Assembly: GCA_019634615.1 (NCBI GenBank)
Contig: JAHCAZ010000030.1
Location: 1 to 42,114 of the forward strand
Direction of reading: 5' to 3'
From: Opitutaceae bacterium
GTDB taxonomy: Bacteria; Verrucomicrobiota; Verrucomicrobiia; Opitutales; Opitutaceae
DNA: 42,114 nt
The notes under the pieces were generated by a model. It was not told where the DNA came from. It searched no databases and worked only from the letters and a program-made list of their open reading frames with translations. How positions within the stretch are numbered: position 1 is the first letter of the stretch; each line of letters opens with the position of its first letter. This document shows positions 30,926-40,096 of the stretch, piece after piece. The position numbers and the translations under genes were made by a program.

Positions 30926-32302
30926 CTAGAGCCCTTCCTGGTCCACCAGCCAGACGAGCGACGCCAGCGCCGCGGCGCCGAGGTGCAGCTCGCGGGGGTG
31001 CACCTGGTCGATCGTGTCGGCGACCGTGTGGTGCAGGTCGAAATAACGCTGGTCGTCCACCAGCAGGTTGCCGAGCGGCACGCCGAGGGGCAGGAGCGGG
31101 CCGATGTCGGCGCCGCCGCGCCCCTCGGTGAACGCGAGGATCCCGAGGGGCTCGAGCAGCGGCAGCCAGCGGCGGGCCCGCTCGTGCACCGGGCCGTCGC
31201 GCTGCCCGAGGCTGAAACCGCGCGGGGCGAAGCCGCCGCCGTCGGACTCGACGGCGAAGACGTGGCGCTCCCCGGTGGCCTGCACGTGCGCCGCGTACGC
31301 CTTGCCGCCGCGCAGGCCGTTTTCCTCGTTGGTGAAGAGCACGCAGCGGATCGTGTGGCGCGGCTGGAGGCCGAGGGCGCGGTAGATGCGCAGGACCTCG
31401 ATCGCCTGCACGACGCCAGCGCCGTCGTCGTGGGCGCCGGGGGTGATATCCCAAGAGTCGAGGTGGGCCCCGACGACGATGATCTCGCCGGGCTTCTCCG
31501 TGCCGCGGATCTCGCCGATGACATTGTGCGAAACGGCCTCCGGGTGCCAGCGGGCGTGGATCTTGATTTCGATCTTCAGGTCAGGCTGGTCCTTCAGCGC
31601 CGCGCTGAGGCGGTCCGCCGCGACGGCCGAGAGCGCGGCGGCCGGGATGTTGCGGCCGTCCGGAAGGTAGGCGGTGCCGCCCGTGTGCGGCACGTCGTCG
31701 CGCGCCTGCGTCATCGAGCGGACCAGGGCGGCCACGGCGCCGAGGCTGGCCGCGGCGCGGGGCCCGCGGCTCCGCTGGTCCACGGCCTTGCCGTACGCGC
31801 GGCCGGGGTCGGGATCGGCCGGGTCCATGGGGCGATTGAGGAACACCACTTTCCCTGCGACCTGAGCCTCGCCGCGGGCCATCAGGTCCTCGAGCGAGTC
31901 GACCTCGATCACCGGGGCCGTGAGACCCTCGGCCGGCGTGGCGACGCTGCCGCCGAGGGCGGCGGCAGCGAGGCGGACCGGTGCCGCTCCCGGTACCATG
32001 AGTTGAACCGACTCGGGATGGCCGCGTTCCCAGTGCGGGACCATCACCTCCTGAAGCCACACGCGGTCTAGTTGCAGGGCTTGGAGGCGAGCCTCACTCC
32101 AGCGCACGGCCCCGGCCAGCGCTTCCGAGCCGCCGAGGCGGCCGGGATGGCGGGCGAGGAGGTCGCGCAGCTGGTCGTAGGCCGGACCGCGGGCGAGGGC
32201 CTCGGCGGCGATCCGCGACAGCGTCGCTTCGTGGCCGGGGGCCGCGGACAGGAGCGCGGCGGACAGGGCGGCGAGACCGAGCAGGATCGGGACAAGGCGC
32301 AT
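30926..32302 (-). CDS. Exported M28-family zinc peptidase
   Basis: This 458-aa protein begins MRLVPILLGLAALSAALLSAAPG, a clear signal peptide, so it acts in the periplasm or outside. A PA-like domain occupies about residues 120-230. The M28 peptidase domain has the two-zinc ligands H280 (GAHLDSWD), D292 (AHDDGAG), E326 or E327 (FTNEENG), D354 (VESDGGG) and H425 (HHTVADT). Such enzymes are aminopeptidases or carboxypeptidases that release amino acids from peptides. The ATG at 32302 replaces the longer frame at 32353, which would precede the signal peptide with a charged leader. It is first in the minus-strand operon with the MFS, HAD and WecG-like genes. It is divergent from the oligoendopeptidase gene, with 62 bases between them. 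Confidence 0.9.
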   Translation of the reverse strand: MRLVPILLGLAALSAALLSAAPGHEATLSRIAAEALARGPAYDQLRDLLARHPGRLGGSEALAGAVRWSEARLQALQLDRVWLQEVMVPHWERGHPESVQLMVPGAAPVRLAAAALGGSVATPAEGLTAPVIEVDSLEDLMARGEAQVAGKVVFLNRPMDPADPDPGRAYGKAVDQRSRGPRAAASLGAVAALVRSMTQARDDVPHTGGTAYLPDGRNIPAAALSAVAADRLSAALKDQPDLKIEIKIHARWHPEAVSHNVIGEIRGTEKPGEIIVVGAHLDSWDITPGAHDDGAGVVQAIEVLRIYRALGLQPRHTIRCVLFTNEENGLRGGKAYAAHVQATGERHVFAVESDGGGFAPRGFSLGQRDGPVHERARRWLPLLEPLGILAFTEGRGGADIGPLLPLGVPLGNLLVDDQRYFDLHHTVADTIDQVHPRELHLGAAALASLVWLVDQEGL

Positions 32303-32364
32303 AAAAGCACGATTCTTTTTCGCCGGCTCGACGCAAGCGGGGTTTCTCCCCAAGTTTTGTCCTC

Positions 32365-34260
32365 ATGCTCTATCCCCGCTTGCTCCTTACCCTAATCGCG
32401 GCAGCTTTGCCGACCGCCATGACCGCCGCCACCACCAAGCCCGAAACCCGCGTCCGCGCCGAGATCCCCGAGCAGTACCGCTGGGACTTCGCCCCCATCT
32501 ATTCCGACTGGGCCGCCTGGGATGCGGGCATGAAGGAGATGGAAGCCAAGATGGACGCCTTCGCCGCCCTCAAGGGCACGCTCAAGGACGGGCCCGAGGC
32601 CGTGCTCAAGGCCTACCAGGCCTTCGACGAGATCGGCATGATGCAGTACAAGGTCTATCGCTATCCCCAGCTCCAGCGCGACGTCGACACGCGCAACCAG
32701 GAGATCGCGGGCAAGTTCCAGCGCGTCGGCGCGGTGTTCGCCAAGTTCGGCACGGCCACGGCCTGGTTCACCCCCGAGCTCCTCACCATCCCGCAGGCCA
32801 CGATGGAGGAGTGGATCGCGCGCACCCCGGCCCTCGGCATCTACAAGTTCACCATCCTCGACAATTACCGCCAGCAGGCCCACGTGCTCGACGAGAAGGG
32901 CGAGCGGCTCCTGTCCTTCGCGACCCGCTTCAACCAGACACCGACGGCCACGTTCCAGGAGCTGAGCACCTCCGACATCAAGTTCCCGAAGGTCACGCTC
33001 TCCGACGGCAAGGAGATCACCCTCACGCCCGGCACCTATCAGTCGGTGCTGCAGACCAACTACGTTCAAGCCGACCGCGCCAAGGCCTTTGACGCCTACC
33101 TCAAGACCTATGCCGCCACCGCCAACACCTATGCGGCCATTTACAACGGCGTGATGCAGCGCGGCTGGTTCACCGCGCAGGCGCGCAACTACGACTCGAC
33201 CCTCCAGGCCGCGCTCGACGGCAACGACATCCCGACGGCCGTGGTGACCAACCTGGTCGAGACCGTGCGCCAGGGCACCGCGCCGCTGCAGCGCTACCTC
33301 AAGCTGCGCAAGAAGCTCCTCGGGCTCGAGTCGTACCACCTGTACGACGGGCAGATCCCGATCTTCAAGAGCGACAAGGTCTATCCCTACGATTCGTCCA
33401 AGGATCTTGTCATCGCTTCGGTCGCCCCGCTCGGCGCCGACTATGTGGAAAAATATCGCCAGTTTGTCTCCGGCGGCCGCATCGACGTCTATGAGAACGA
33501 GGGCAAGCGCAGCGGCGCCTACTGCGCCGGCGTCTATGGCGTCGGCCCCTACCTGCTGCTCAACTACAACGACACGCTCGACGCGGTCTTCACGTTCGCG
33601 CACGAGGCCGGCCACGCCATGCACACGGCGTTGTCGTACGAGGCCCAGCCGTTCGTGACGGCGGACTACACGATCTTCGTCGCCGAGGTGGCCTCGACGA
33701 CCAACGAGCGCTTCCTGCTCAACAAGCTGCTCGAGACCACGACCGACCCGAAGGAGCGCTTCCTGCTCCTGCAGCACGCGGTCGATTCGATCCTCGGCAC
33801 CTTCTACACGCAGGTCATGTTCGCCGACTACGAGCTCCAGGCCCACCGCCTGGTGGAGCAGGGCCAGCCGGTCACGGCGAGCGTGCTGAGCGGCATCTAC
33901 GAAAAGCTCCTCAAGGACTACTACGGGGACGCCGCCACGATCGACGAGCTTTACAAGTACACCTGGACGCGCATCCCGCACTTCTTCAACTCGCCCTACT
34001 ACGTCTATCAGTACGCGACCTGCTTCGCCTCGTCGGCCAAGCTGTTCAAGGACATGACCACGGGCGACGAGCCCGCGCGCGCCGCGGCCACCGAGCGCTA
34101 CCTGACGCTCCTCAAGAGCGGCGGCAACGACCACCCGATGAAGCAGCTCCAAAAGGCCGGCGTCGACCTGACCCAGCGCGAGACGGTCCAGGCCGTCGTC
34201 GAGCAGCTCGACGCGATGGTCACGCAGATGGAAGCCGAAGCGGCGAAGATCCAGCTGTAA
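32365..34260 (+). CDS. pepF: Exported M3-family oligoendopeptidase (PepF-like)
   Basis: This 631-aa zinc metallopeptidase has the M3 signature HEAGH (H413, E414, H417), with E441 in FVAEVASTTNE as the third ligand. It cleaves oligopeptides. The overall length, the N-terminal helical lobe, and DEKGERLLSF and YYVYQYATC motifs match PepF/oligoendopeptidase F. Unlike the usual cytosolic enzyme it begins MLYPRLLLTLIAAALPTAMTAATT, a likely signal peptide, so it is probably periplasmic. The ATG at 32365 is used because it precedes this leader. It is divergent from the M28 peptidase gene. The two exported peptidases probably share regulatory DNA and may digest peptides together. The symbol is by family only. 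Confidence 0.9.
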   Translation: MLYPRLLLTLIAAALPTAMTAATTKPETRVRAEIPEQYRWDFAPIYSDWAAWDAGMKEMEAKMDAFAALKGTLKDGPEAVLKAYQAFDEIGMMQYKVYRYPQLQRDVDTRNQEIAGKFQRVGAVFAKFGTATAWFTPELLTIPQATMEEWIARTPALGIYKFTILDNYRQQAHVLDEKGERLLSFATRFNQTPTATFQELSTSDIKFPKVTLSDGKEITLTPGTYQSVLQTNYVQADRAKAFDAYLKTYAATANTYAAIYNGVMQRGWFTAQARNYDSTLQAALDGNDIPTAVVTNLVETVRQGTAPLQRYLKLRKKLLGLESYHLYDGQIPIFKSDKVYPYDSSKDLVIASVAPLGADYVEKYRQFVSGGRIDVYENEGKRSGAYCAGVYGVGPYLLLNYNDTLDAVFTFAHEAGHAMHTALSYEAQPFVTADYTIFVAEVASTTNERFLLNKLLETTTDPKERFLLLQHAVDSILGTFYTQVMFADYELQAHRLVEQGQPVTASVLSGIYEKLLKDYYGDAATIDELYKYTWTRIPHFFNSPYYVYQYATCFASSAKLFKDMTTGDEPARAAATERYLTLLKSGGNDHPMKQLQKAGVDLTQRETVQAVVEQLDAMVTQMEAEAAKIQL

Positions 34261-34290
34261 GGCGCGGGATCACGGGCCGGACAGAAGGGT

Positions 34291-34375
34291 AACCACTGAT
34301 TCACACTTATCTTCACTGAAATCCGGGGAATCCGATTCCTCCCATTTCCGTGATCATCAGTGTAGATCAGTGGTT
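34291..34375. repeat. Dispersed palindromic repeat, copy 1
   Basis: The ends AACCACTGAT (34291-34300) and ATCAGTGGTT (34366-34375) are perfect inverted repeats, with further partly matching inner arms. This lies between the oligoendopeptidase and corA 3' ends. The same family recurs at 37019-37095. Such palindromes are dispersed repeats of the REP/MITE sort. Confidence 0.8.
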
Positions 34376-34388
34376 CCTTATCCTCACC

Positions 34389-35360
34389 TCACAGCCACTT
34401 CTTGCTGCGCAGGAAAAACAGCATGCCCACGGTGCCGGCGAGCATCAAGGCGAGCGCGATGAAGTAGCTGTACGGGGCCTCGGTCTCGTGCATGCGGTCG
34501 AAGTTCATGCCGTACCAGCCGCCGATGATCATCACGGGCAGCGTGATGGCGGTGATGCCGGTGAGGACACGGATGCCGAGGTTGGCCTCGTGGCCCGACT
34601 TGTTGAGGTAGACGCGGAACGTGAGGATGAGCTGCTCGGCCCAGGCCCCGGCCTGGGCTTCGATGCGACTGAGATCCTCGGCCAGGTCGCGGAGGTACGG
34701 GACGATCAGGGGGCGGATGAAGCGGTTCTTGCCCTGCGTGAGCACGGCGGCGATCTCGCGCTGCGGCCGCACGATCTGGCGCAGGGCGGAGAGTTCCTTG
34801 CGCAGGCCGGCGACGCGGGGGAACAGCTCGTCGGCCGACATCTGGTGGAGGACGCCGCTCTCGATCTCGTCGAGCTCGCGGTGCAGTTCGTCGAGGGCCG
34901 GCTTGTAGGCCTCGACCATCAGGTCGAGGATCACGTGCGCAAACCGGTCGGGGCCGCGGACATTGGTGCCGGGAGACTTGAGGTACCGGTCAAGCGCGGC
35001 CTGCACGGGCTTCAGCGGCTGGCGGTGGAAGGTGACCAGGAAGTTCTTGCCGAGGAAGAGGTCGAGCTCGGTGGTCGTGAACTTGTCGGCGCGGGAATAG
35101 TCCACCGCGTGCATCACGAGGTAGAGGTAGTCGTCGTACTCCTCGAGCTTGGGCAGCGGCGAATCGGTGACGCAGTCCTCGATCGCGAGGGGGTGGAAGG
35201 CGAAGAGATTCTCGAGGACGAGCTTGATCTCGGCATCGGTCGGCGCGGCGAGGTCCACCCACAGCATGACGTTCGCCTCAGCCCGCAGCGCGGCGAGCGT
35301 TTCCACCGGCGGGTTGGAGGCGACGAAGCGCGTGTCCCGATAGACCAGGGTGGTGATCAT
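34389..35360 (-). CDS. corA: CorA-family divalent-cation transporter
   Basis: CorA transports Mg2+ and sometimes Co2+ or Ni2+. This 323-aa protein has the signature YGMNFDRM (G284-N286) at the end of the first of two C-terminal membrane segments, with the long helical cytoplasmic domain before it. The FHPLAIEDC segment (about residues 55-65) is conserved. The C-terminus is RSKKWL, with the basic end of the family. It is separated from the next corA by seven bases, and both run the same way, so this is a tandem pair. The two align well by eye (for example TTELDLFLG with TTELDIFLG), which indicates duplication. Start ATG is at 35360. Confidence 0.94.
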   Translation of the reverse strand: MITTLVYRDTRFVASNPPVETLAALRAEANVMLWVDLAAPTDAEIKLVLENLFAFHPLAIEDCVTDSPLPKLEEYDDYLYLVMHAVDYSRADKFTTTELDLFLGKNFLVTFHRQPLKPVQAALDRYLKSPGTNVRGPDRFAHVILDLMVEAYKPALDELHRELDEIESGVLHQMSADELFPRVAGLRKELSALRQIVRPQREIAAVLTQGKNRFIRPLIVPYLRDLAEDLSRIEAQAGAWAEQLILTFRVYLNKSGHEANLGIRVLTGITAITLPVMIIGGWYGMNFDRMHETEAPYSYFIALALMLAGTVGMLFFLRSKKWL

Positions 35361-35367
35361 GGCGCGC

Positions 35368-36336
35368 TCAGATCCACTTCTTGCGCCGGCACCAGACCCA
35401 CATGAGGGCGGTGAGCACGAGGGTGATGCCGACGCAGACCGGATAGCCGTAGGCGGACTGCAGTTCCGGCATGTGCTTGAAGTTCATGCCATACCAGGTG
35501 CCGATGATCGTGGCGGGCAGCGCGATGGCGGTGAGGGCGGTGAGGACCTTGATGCCCTCGTTGGCCTGGAAGGAGGACTTGTTGAGGTAGAGATCGAACG
35601 AGATCAGGAGCTGGTCGGCATACCCGGCGGCCGTCTCGTCGATGCGGATGAGGTTGTCGCGCAGGTCGCGGAAGTACGGCAGCGACGTGGCGCGGATGGT
35701 CTTGGATTCGCCGTGAGCGAGGCGGTTGATGACATCGCGCTGCGGCCGGACGGTCTGGCGGAGGTGGGAGAGGTCGCTCTTGAGGGCGAGCAGATCGGGG
35801 ATGAGGTTCTCGGACGAACGGGCGAGGACGGTTTCCTCAAGTTCCTCGATCTCACCGTGGAGCTCGTCGACGACGGGCTTGTAATTGTCGGTGAGCAGGT
35901 CGAGCACTTGGTGGGCGAGACGGTCGGCGCTGCGGGTGAACGCGGCGGCGCCCTTGGTGCAGCGATCCATGGTGCCCTGCACGCTGCGCATGGGGCGGCG
36001 GTGGACGGTGACGAGGAAGTCGCGACCGAGGAAGATATCGAGCTCGGTGGTGCTGAACTTGTCGGTGCGCGTATAGTCGACGCCGTGGATCACGAGGAAC
36101 AGGTACTCCTCGTAGTCCTCGACCTTGGGCAGGGAGTTCGGCGTGGTGCAGTCCTCGATCGCGAGCGGGTGGAAATGGAAGACGCCCTCGAGGATGGACT
36201 TGGTCTCGTCGGGGGTGGGGTCGGCGAGGTCGACCCAGACGAGCAGACCCTTGTCGGCGGCGACGAGGCGCAGGGCCTCGAGCTCGAGGTCCTGGCCGAC
36301 GAGTTTGCCCTCGCTGAAGATGAAGGAGTGGATCAT
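35368..36336 (-). CDS. corA: CorA-family divalent-cation transporter, second copy
   Basis: This 322-aa paralogue has YGMNFKHM (G283-N285) and the same layout as its neighbour: cytoplasmic helices, then two C-terminal membrane segments, ending RRKKWI. FHPLAIEDCTT and LPKVEDYEEYLFLVIHGVDY correspond to its twin's matching regions. The ATG at 36336 is used. It lies upstream of the other corA in the same orientation and the two probably form a transcript. Paralogue specialisation, for example different affinity or metal, is possible but not visible. A gap of 52 bases separates it from the EIIA gene. Confidence 0.94.
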   Translation of the reverse strand: MIHSFIFSEGKLVGQDLELEALRLVAADKGLLVWVDLADPTPDETKSILEGVFHFHPLAIEDCTTPNSLPKVEDYEEYLFLVIHGVDYTRTDKFSTTELDIFLGRDFLVTVHRRPMRSVQGTMDRCTKGAAAFTRSADRLAHQVLDLLTDNYKPVVDELHGEIEELEETVLARSSENLIPDLLALKSDLSHLRQTVRPQRDVINRLAHGESKTIRATSLPYFRDLRDNLIRIDETAAGYADQLLISFDLYLNKSSFQANEGIKVLTALTAIALPATIIGTWYGMNFKHMPELQSAYGYPVCVGITLVLTALMWVWCRRKKWI

Positions 36337-36388
36337 GCCGCGCAGTCAGGCTAAGGGTCGCGGCGCCTTTGCCAAGGCTGCTCCGGCC

Positions 36389-36865
36389 TCAGGCGCCGCC
36401 CGTGAGCCGGGCCTCGGCGGCCGTCAGGGCGGCGATGAACGCGTCCGGCGTCGTCGCTCCCATCAGGGCGTCGCGGTTGGCGGACTCCTTGAGGATCTTG
36501 CACAGCGTGGAGACGACGAGGAGGTAGTCGGTGGGGTTCGACTTGGGCGTGCCCAGGATGAACATCAGCCGCACGGTCTGGTTGCAGTTCTCGAAGTGGA
36601 TGCCGGCGTCGCTGCGGCCGATGGCGAGCACGATGCCCTTCACGTGCTCGGTGCGGGCGTGGGGCAGCGCGATCTCGTTGCCGAGGTAGGTGGTGTCGAG
36701 GCGCTCACGGGCGAGCAGTTCGTTGTAGAAACCGTCGAAATTCGCGACCTCGGGATGCGCCGCGAGCAGGCGGGCGACCTCGTTGAGGGCGGCGGTGCGC
36801 TTGGTGCTCTGCACCTGCAGGTTGATGCGGGAAGGATCGAGAAGTTTGGTCAGGCGGCCGGGCAT
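36389..36865 (-). CDS. Orphan PTS EIIA, PtsN-like
   Basis: This 158-aa protein matches the fructose/nitrogen-type phosphotransferase EIIA domain (PTS_EIIA_2). The phospho-acceptor is H69 in NEIALPHARTEHV. Other family features are LGNEIALPHAR and GIHFENCNQTVRLMFILGTPKSN. No EIIB, EIIC, HPr or EI gene is nearby, so sugar transport is not its obvious role; regulation like PTS-Ntr is more likely. The start is ATG at 36865 (MPGRLTKLLDPSRI). It is co-directional with the two corA genes, 52 bases upstream of them, and may share a transcript. Potassium or metal regulation is known for PtsN in some bacteria, which would fit, but this is inference. Confidence 0.88.
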   Translation of the reverse strand: MPGRLTKLLDPSRINLQVQSTKRTAALNEVARLLAAHPEVANFDGFYNELLARERLDTTYLGNEIALPHARTEHVKGIVLAIGRSDAGIHFENCNQTVRLMFILGTPKSNPTDYLLVVSTLCKILKESANRDALMGATTPDAFIAALTAAEARLTGGA

Positions 36866-36986
36866 ACGCGGGCGGGAACCGAAGGTGAAACAGCAGACGA
36901 GCCCTCCGCCGGAATGTTGGCAAGGGCGGAATGGAACGGAGCGTCAAAATTGTGGGACGACGCCGTCAGGGTTCGATCCTGGATCA

Positions 36987-37095
36987 CGCGGAGACGCTGA
37001 GGTCGCGGAGAAAGAGGCACCACTGATGCACACTTATTATCACTGAACCGATCTGAATCCCGATCCTTCAGTGTTCATCAGTGTAGATAAGTGGT
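36987..37095. repeat. Dispersed palindromic repeat copy 2 plus CGCGGAG repeat
   Basis: At 37019-37095 the arms ACCACTGATG and GATAAGTGGT are a less perfect version of the palindrome at 34291-34375, sharing CACACTTAT and TCAGTGTAGAT with it. Just before it (36987-37016) is a purine-rich CGCGGAGACGCTGAGGTCGC segment of another dispersed type. Together they fill most of the gap between the EIIA gene and gyrA, which has no other visible feature. Confidence 0.7.
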
Positions 37096-37143
37096 ATCTC
37101 CCTCCGCGCCCCCGTGAGAGACCGGTTAGGACCCGACCCGGCC

Positions 37144-39630
37144 TCAGGACACCGGCTCGGCGTTGGCTTCCTGTTCCTCCGCGGTCTCGACGATGCGGGC
37201 GATGCTGAGGAGCTTGTCGCCCTCGGCGAGGGTGAGGAGTTTCACGCCCTTGGCGCCGCGGTTGGTCTCGCGGATGTCCTTCACCGGGCAGCGGATGCTC
37301 TGGCCCTTGGCGGTGAGGAGCATGATCTCGTCGGTGTCGCGCACGCTGAGGGCGCCGGCGAGGTTGACGGAGTTGTCCTCGGGCAGATTGATGGCCCAGA
37401 CGCCGGAGCCGCCGCGGTTGATGAGGCGGTAGTCCTCGAACCGGGTGCGGACGCCGAGGCCGGCCTCGCTGGCGACGAGGAACTTGGCCTCGTGGTCGAC
37501 GACCTCGATGACCTCAAGGTAGTCGCTCTCGAGCTTGAAGCGCATGCCGGTGACGCCGGCGGTGGCGCGGCCCGTGGCGCGGAAGAGGTCCTCGCCGGAC
37601 TCCGGGTCGCGCTCGCGGAAGCGCACGGCGAGGCCCTGGTGGGAGACGAGGATGAGTTCGTTCTCGCCGGTGGTGAGGACGGTGCCGATGACGGAATCGC
37701 CGTCGCCGAGGTTGATGCCGATGAGGCCGCCCTCGCGGGTGCAGTTGGCGTAGTCGGAGAGGGAGCTCTTCTTGATGATGCCGCGCTTGGTGGCCATCAC
37801 GAGGTAGCGGTTGTCGGCGAAGTCCTTCACGCAGAGCATGGCGGCGATCTTCTCGCCCTCGGCGAGGCGGAGGAAGGAGGCGACGGACTTGCCCTTGGCG
37901 GTGCGGGAGCCCTCGGGGACGTCGTAGACCTTCTTCGCGTGGCACTGGCCGATGCTGGTGAGGAAGAGGATGTAGTCGTGGGTCGAGGCGGTGAACAGGT
38001 GCTCGACGAAGTCCTCCTCGTAGGTGTCGGTGCCAATCACGCCCTTGCCGCCGCGCTTCTGCGAGCGGTACTCGGCGACGGGGGTGCGCTTGATGAAGCC
38101 GAGGTGGGAGACGGTGATGACGCAGCCCTCGTTGGGGACGACGTCCTCCATGCGGAACTCGCCGGCCTCGGCGATGATCTCGGTGCGGCGCGGGGAGGCG
38201 TACTTGGCCTTGAGCTCGAGGAGCTCGGTCTTGATCAGGGCGAGGAGCTTGGCCTCGGATTCGAGGATGCCGCGGAGCTCCTCGATCAGCTTCATCAGCT
38301 CGAGGTACTCGGCCTCGATCTTGCCGCGCTCCAGGCCGGTGAGCTGGTAGAGGCGGAGCTCGAGGATGGCGTCGGTCTGGCGCTCGGAGAGCGGGTACTT
38401 GGCCATCAGCTTCACCTTGGCCTCGTCGCGGTTCTGCGAGGCGCGGATGATCTTCACGAAGTCGTCGAGGTTATCCAGGGCGATGATGTAGCCCTCGAGG
38501 ATGTGGGCGCGGGCCAGGGCCTCGTTGAGGCGGAAGCGGGTGCGGCGGGTGACGACGTCACGGCGGTGCGCGATGTAGCAGTCGATCAGCTCCCGGATGT
38601 TCATCTGCTTCGGCCGCTTCTGGTCGAGAGCGAGCAGGGTGACGCCGAAGGAGGACTCGAGGGCGGTCTTCTGGAAGAGCTGGTTGATGACGACCTTGGC
38701 CTGCTCGCCGCGCTTGAGTTCAATGACGATGCGAGTGTTCTCGTCGGACTCGTCGCGCAGGTCGCGGATGCCGTCGATCTGCTTCTCCGCCACGAGGTCG
38801 GCGATGCGCGAGACGAGGCTGGCGCGGTTCACGTTGTAGGGGATCTCGGTGATGACGATCTGCTCCATCCCGCCCTTGAGCTCCTCGGTGTGCGCCTTGC
38901 CGCGGGTGCGGACGATGCCCTTGCCGGTCTTGAGATAGCTGAGGATGCCCTCGCGGCCGGAGATGACGCCGCCGGTGGGAAAATCGGGGCCCTGGACGAT
39001 CTGGCAGACCTCGTCGATCGAGATGTGGGGCCGGTCGATGATGGCGCAGGTGGCGGTGATGATCTCGTCGAGGTTGTGCGGCGGGATGTTCGTCGTCATG
39101 CCGACGGCGATGCCGGTCGAGCCGTTCATCAGCAGGTTCGGCAGGGCGGAGGGCAGGACGGTGGGCTCGGTGGTCGACTCCTTGTAGTTTGGGACGAAGT
39201 CGACGGTGTCCTCCTCGATGTCCTTGAGCAGGTCCTCGGCGATGTCGCGCAGGCGGGACTCGGTGTAGCGGTAGGCGGCCGGGGGATCGCCGTCGACGGA
39301 GCCGAAGTTGCCCTGGGGGTCGATGAGCGGGTAGCGCATGACCCAGTTCTGGGCGAGGCGGACGAGCGTGTCGTACACGGACGAGTCGCCGTGCGGGTGG
39401 TAGTTCTTGAGCACCTCGCCGACGACGCCGGCGCATTTGTCGAAGGCGCGGTTGTGCAGGAGGCCCTCGCGGAGCATCGCGTAGAGGATGCGGCGCTGCA
39501 CCGGCTTCAGGCCGTCCCGGGCATCGGGCAGCGCCCGGCTGATGATGACCGACATCGAGTAATCGATGTAGGCCGTCTGCATGATGTCGGTGATGTTGGC
39601 GGAGGAGAGTTTTTCGTTCGCAGTGTACAT
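37144..39630 (-). CDS. gyrA: DNA gyrase subunit A
   Basis: GyrA is the breakage-reunion subunit of DNA gyrase. The 828-aa protein has the active-site tyrosine Y122 in [10 protein letters not shown] and the quinolone-resistance region [17 protein letters not shown], with S83 and D87 as in sensitive enzymes. The GyrA box QKRGGKG lies in the C-terminal beta-pinwheel, which distinguishes it from ParC. The start is ATG at 39630 ([10 protein letters not shown]). The length is normal. The gene lies downstream of gyrB on the same strand but is separated from it by a GxxExxY gene and its inverted repeats, an unusual interruption. A long frame on the plus strand opposite it is a shadow of GC-rich codons. 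Confidence 0.98.
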   Translation of the reverse strand: MYTANEKLSSANITDIMQTAYIDYSMSVIISRALPDARDGLKPVQRRILYAMLREGLLHNRAFDKCAGVVGEVLKNYHPHGDSSVYDTLVRLAQNWVMRYPLIDPQGNFGSVDGDPPAAYRYTESRLRDIAEDLLKDIEEDTVDFVPNYKESTTEPTVLPSALPNLLMNGSTGIAVGMTTNIPPHNLDEIITATCAIIDRPHISIDEVCQIVQGPDFPTGGVISGREGILSYLKTGKGIVRTRGKAHTEELKGGMEQIVITEIPYNVNRASLVSRIADLVAEKQIDGIRDLRDESDENTRIVIELKRGEQAKVVINQLFQKTALESSFGVTLLALDQKRPKQMNIRELIDCYIAHRRDVVTRRTRFRLNEALARAHILEGYIIALDNLDDFVKIIRASQNRDEAKVKLMAKYPLSERQTDAILELRLYQLTGLERGKIEAEYLELMKLIEELRGILESEAKLLALIKTELLELKAKYASPRRTEIIAEAGEFRMEDVVPNEGCVITVSHLGFIKRTPVAEYRSQKRGGKGVIGTDTYEEDFVEHLFTASTHDYILFLTSIGQCHAKKVYDVPEGSRTAKGKSVASFLRLAEGEKIAAMLCVKDFADNRYLVMATKRGIIKKSSLSDYANCTREGGLIGINLGDGDSVIGTVLTTGENELILVSHQGLAVRFRERDPESGEDLFRATGRATAGVTGMRFKLESDYLEVIEVVDHEAKFLVASEAGLGVRTRFEDYRLINRGGSGVWAINLPEDNSVNLAGALSVRDTDEIMLLTAKGQSIRCPVKDIRETNRGAKGVKLLTLAEGDKLLSIARIVETAEEQEANAEPVS

Positions 39631-39648
39631 ACGAGAGCGGAAGAGGGA

Positions 39649-40095
39649 CTAAGCGCAAAGGCGCGAAGACGCTAAGGGCGGGAGCGAAGGGGTGCGGAGG
39701 TCGAGGTTCAGGATGCGGGTGATGCCATCCCTGATGAGTGGGACGTTGAAGTTGATGAGGAGGCCGAGCGGAAGCTTTAGCAGCTTGAGATAAGTGGTGA
39801 CCTGGACGCGGTGGATGGGCTGGATGGCGTCGACGGCCTTCAGCTCCACGAGGAGCCGGCCGTCTATGATCAGGTCGAGGCGGTAGGCATGGTCGATTGC
39901 GCGGCCTCGGTAGGTGAGCGGCAGAACCTTCTCGCGCTCACACTGACATCCGGCCTCGGTCAGTTCGATGGCCAGACATTCCTGGTAAGCGCTTTCAAGG
40001 AGCCCCGGCCCCAACGCCCGATGCACCGCCAACGCGGCCTGCACCGTGGCCGCAGCCAAGGCCTCAATATCCTGAGGTACCACCTCTTTGCTCAT
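39649..40095 (-). CDS. GxxExxY-family protein inserted between gyrB and gyrA
   Basis: This 148-aa protein belongs to the GxxExxY family, a PD-(D/E)xK-like group of unknown function. The namesake motif is GPGLLESAYQ, followed by REKVLPLTYRG and LDLIIDGRLLVELKAVD, which carries D...ExK-like residues. It ends LASSRLCA, encoded by the left inverted repeat. Frames at 40137 and 40113 would extend it, but the ATG at 40095 (MSKEVV) fits the family start and lies just inside the right repeat at 40097-40124. The gene and the two 28-bp repeats look like one cassette inserted between gyrB and gyrA. It may be a nuclease or mobile passenger; the function is unknown. Confidence 0.85.
   Translation of the reverse strand: MSKEVVPQDIEALAAATVQAALAVHRALGPGLLESAYQECLAIELTEAGCQCEREKVLPLTYRGRAIDHAYRLDLIIDGRLLVELKAVDAIQPIHRVQVTTYLKLLKLPLGLLINFNVPLIRDGITRILNLDLRTPSLPPLASSRLCA
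39650..39677. repeat. Left inverted repeat of GxxExxY cassette
   Basis: This 28-base segment (TAAGCGCAAAGGCGCGAAGA...) is the inverted partner of 40097-40124, matching at 24 of 28 positions by eye. It overlaps the 3' end of the GxxExxY gene, encoding its last residues. Confidence 0.75.
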
Positions 40096-40096
40096 A

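Noticed and set aside
36960..36990. tRNA-like GTTCGATCC segment
   Set aside because: No acceptor or anticodon arms can be paired around it; it is next to dispersed repeats.
37114..39675. 853-aa plus-strand frame opposite gyrA
   Set aside because: It is an antisense shadow of GC-rich codons; gyrA on the other strand has full family motifs.
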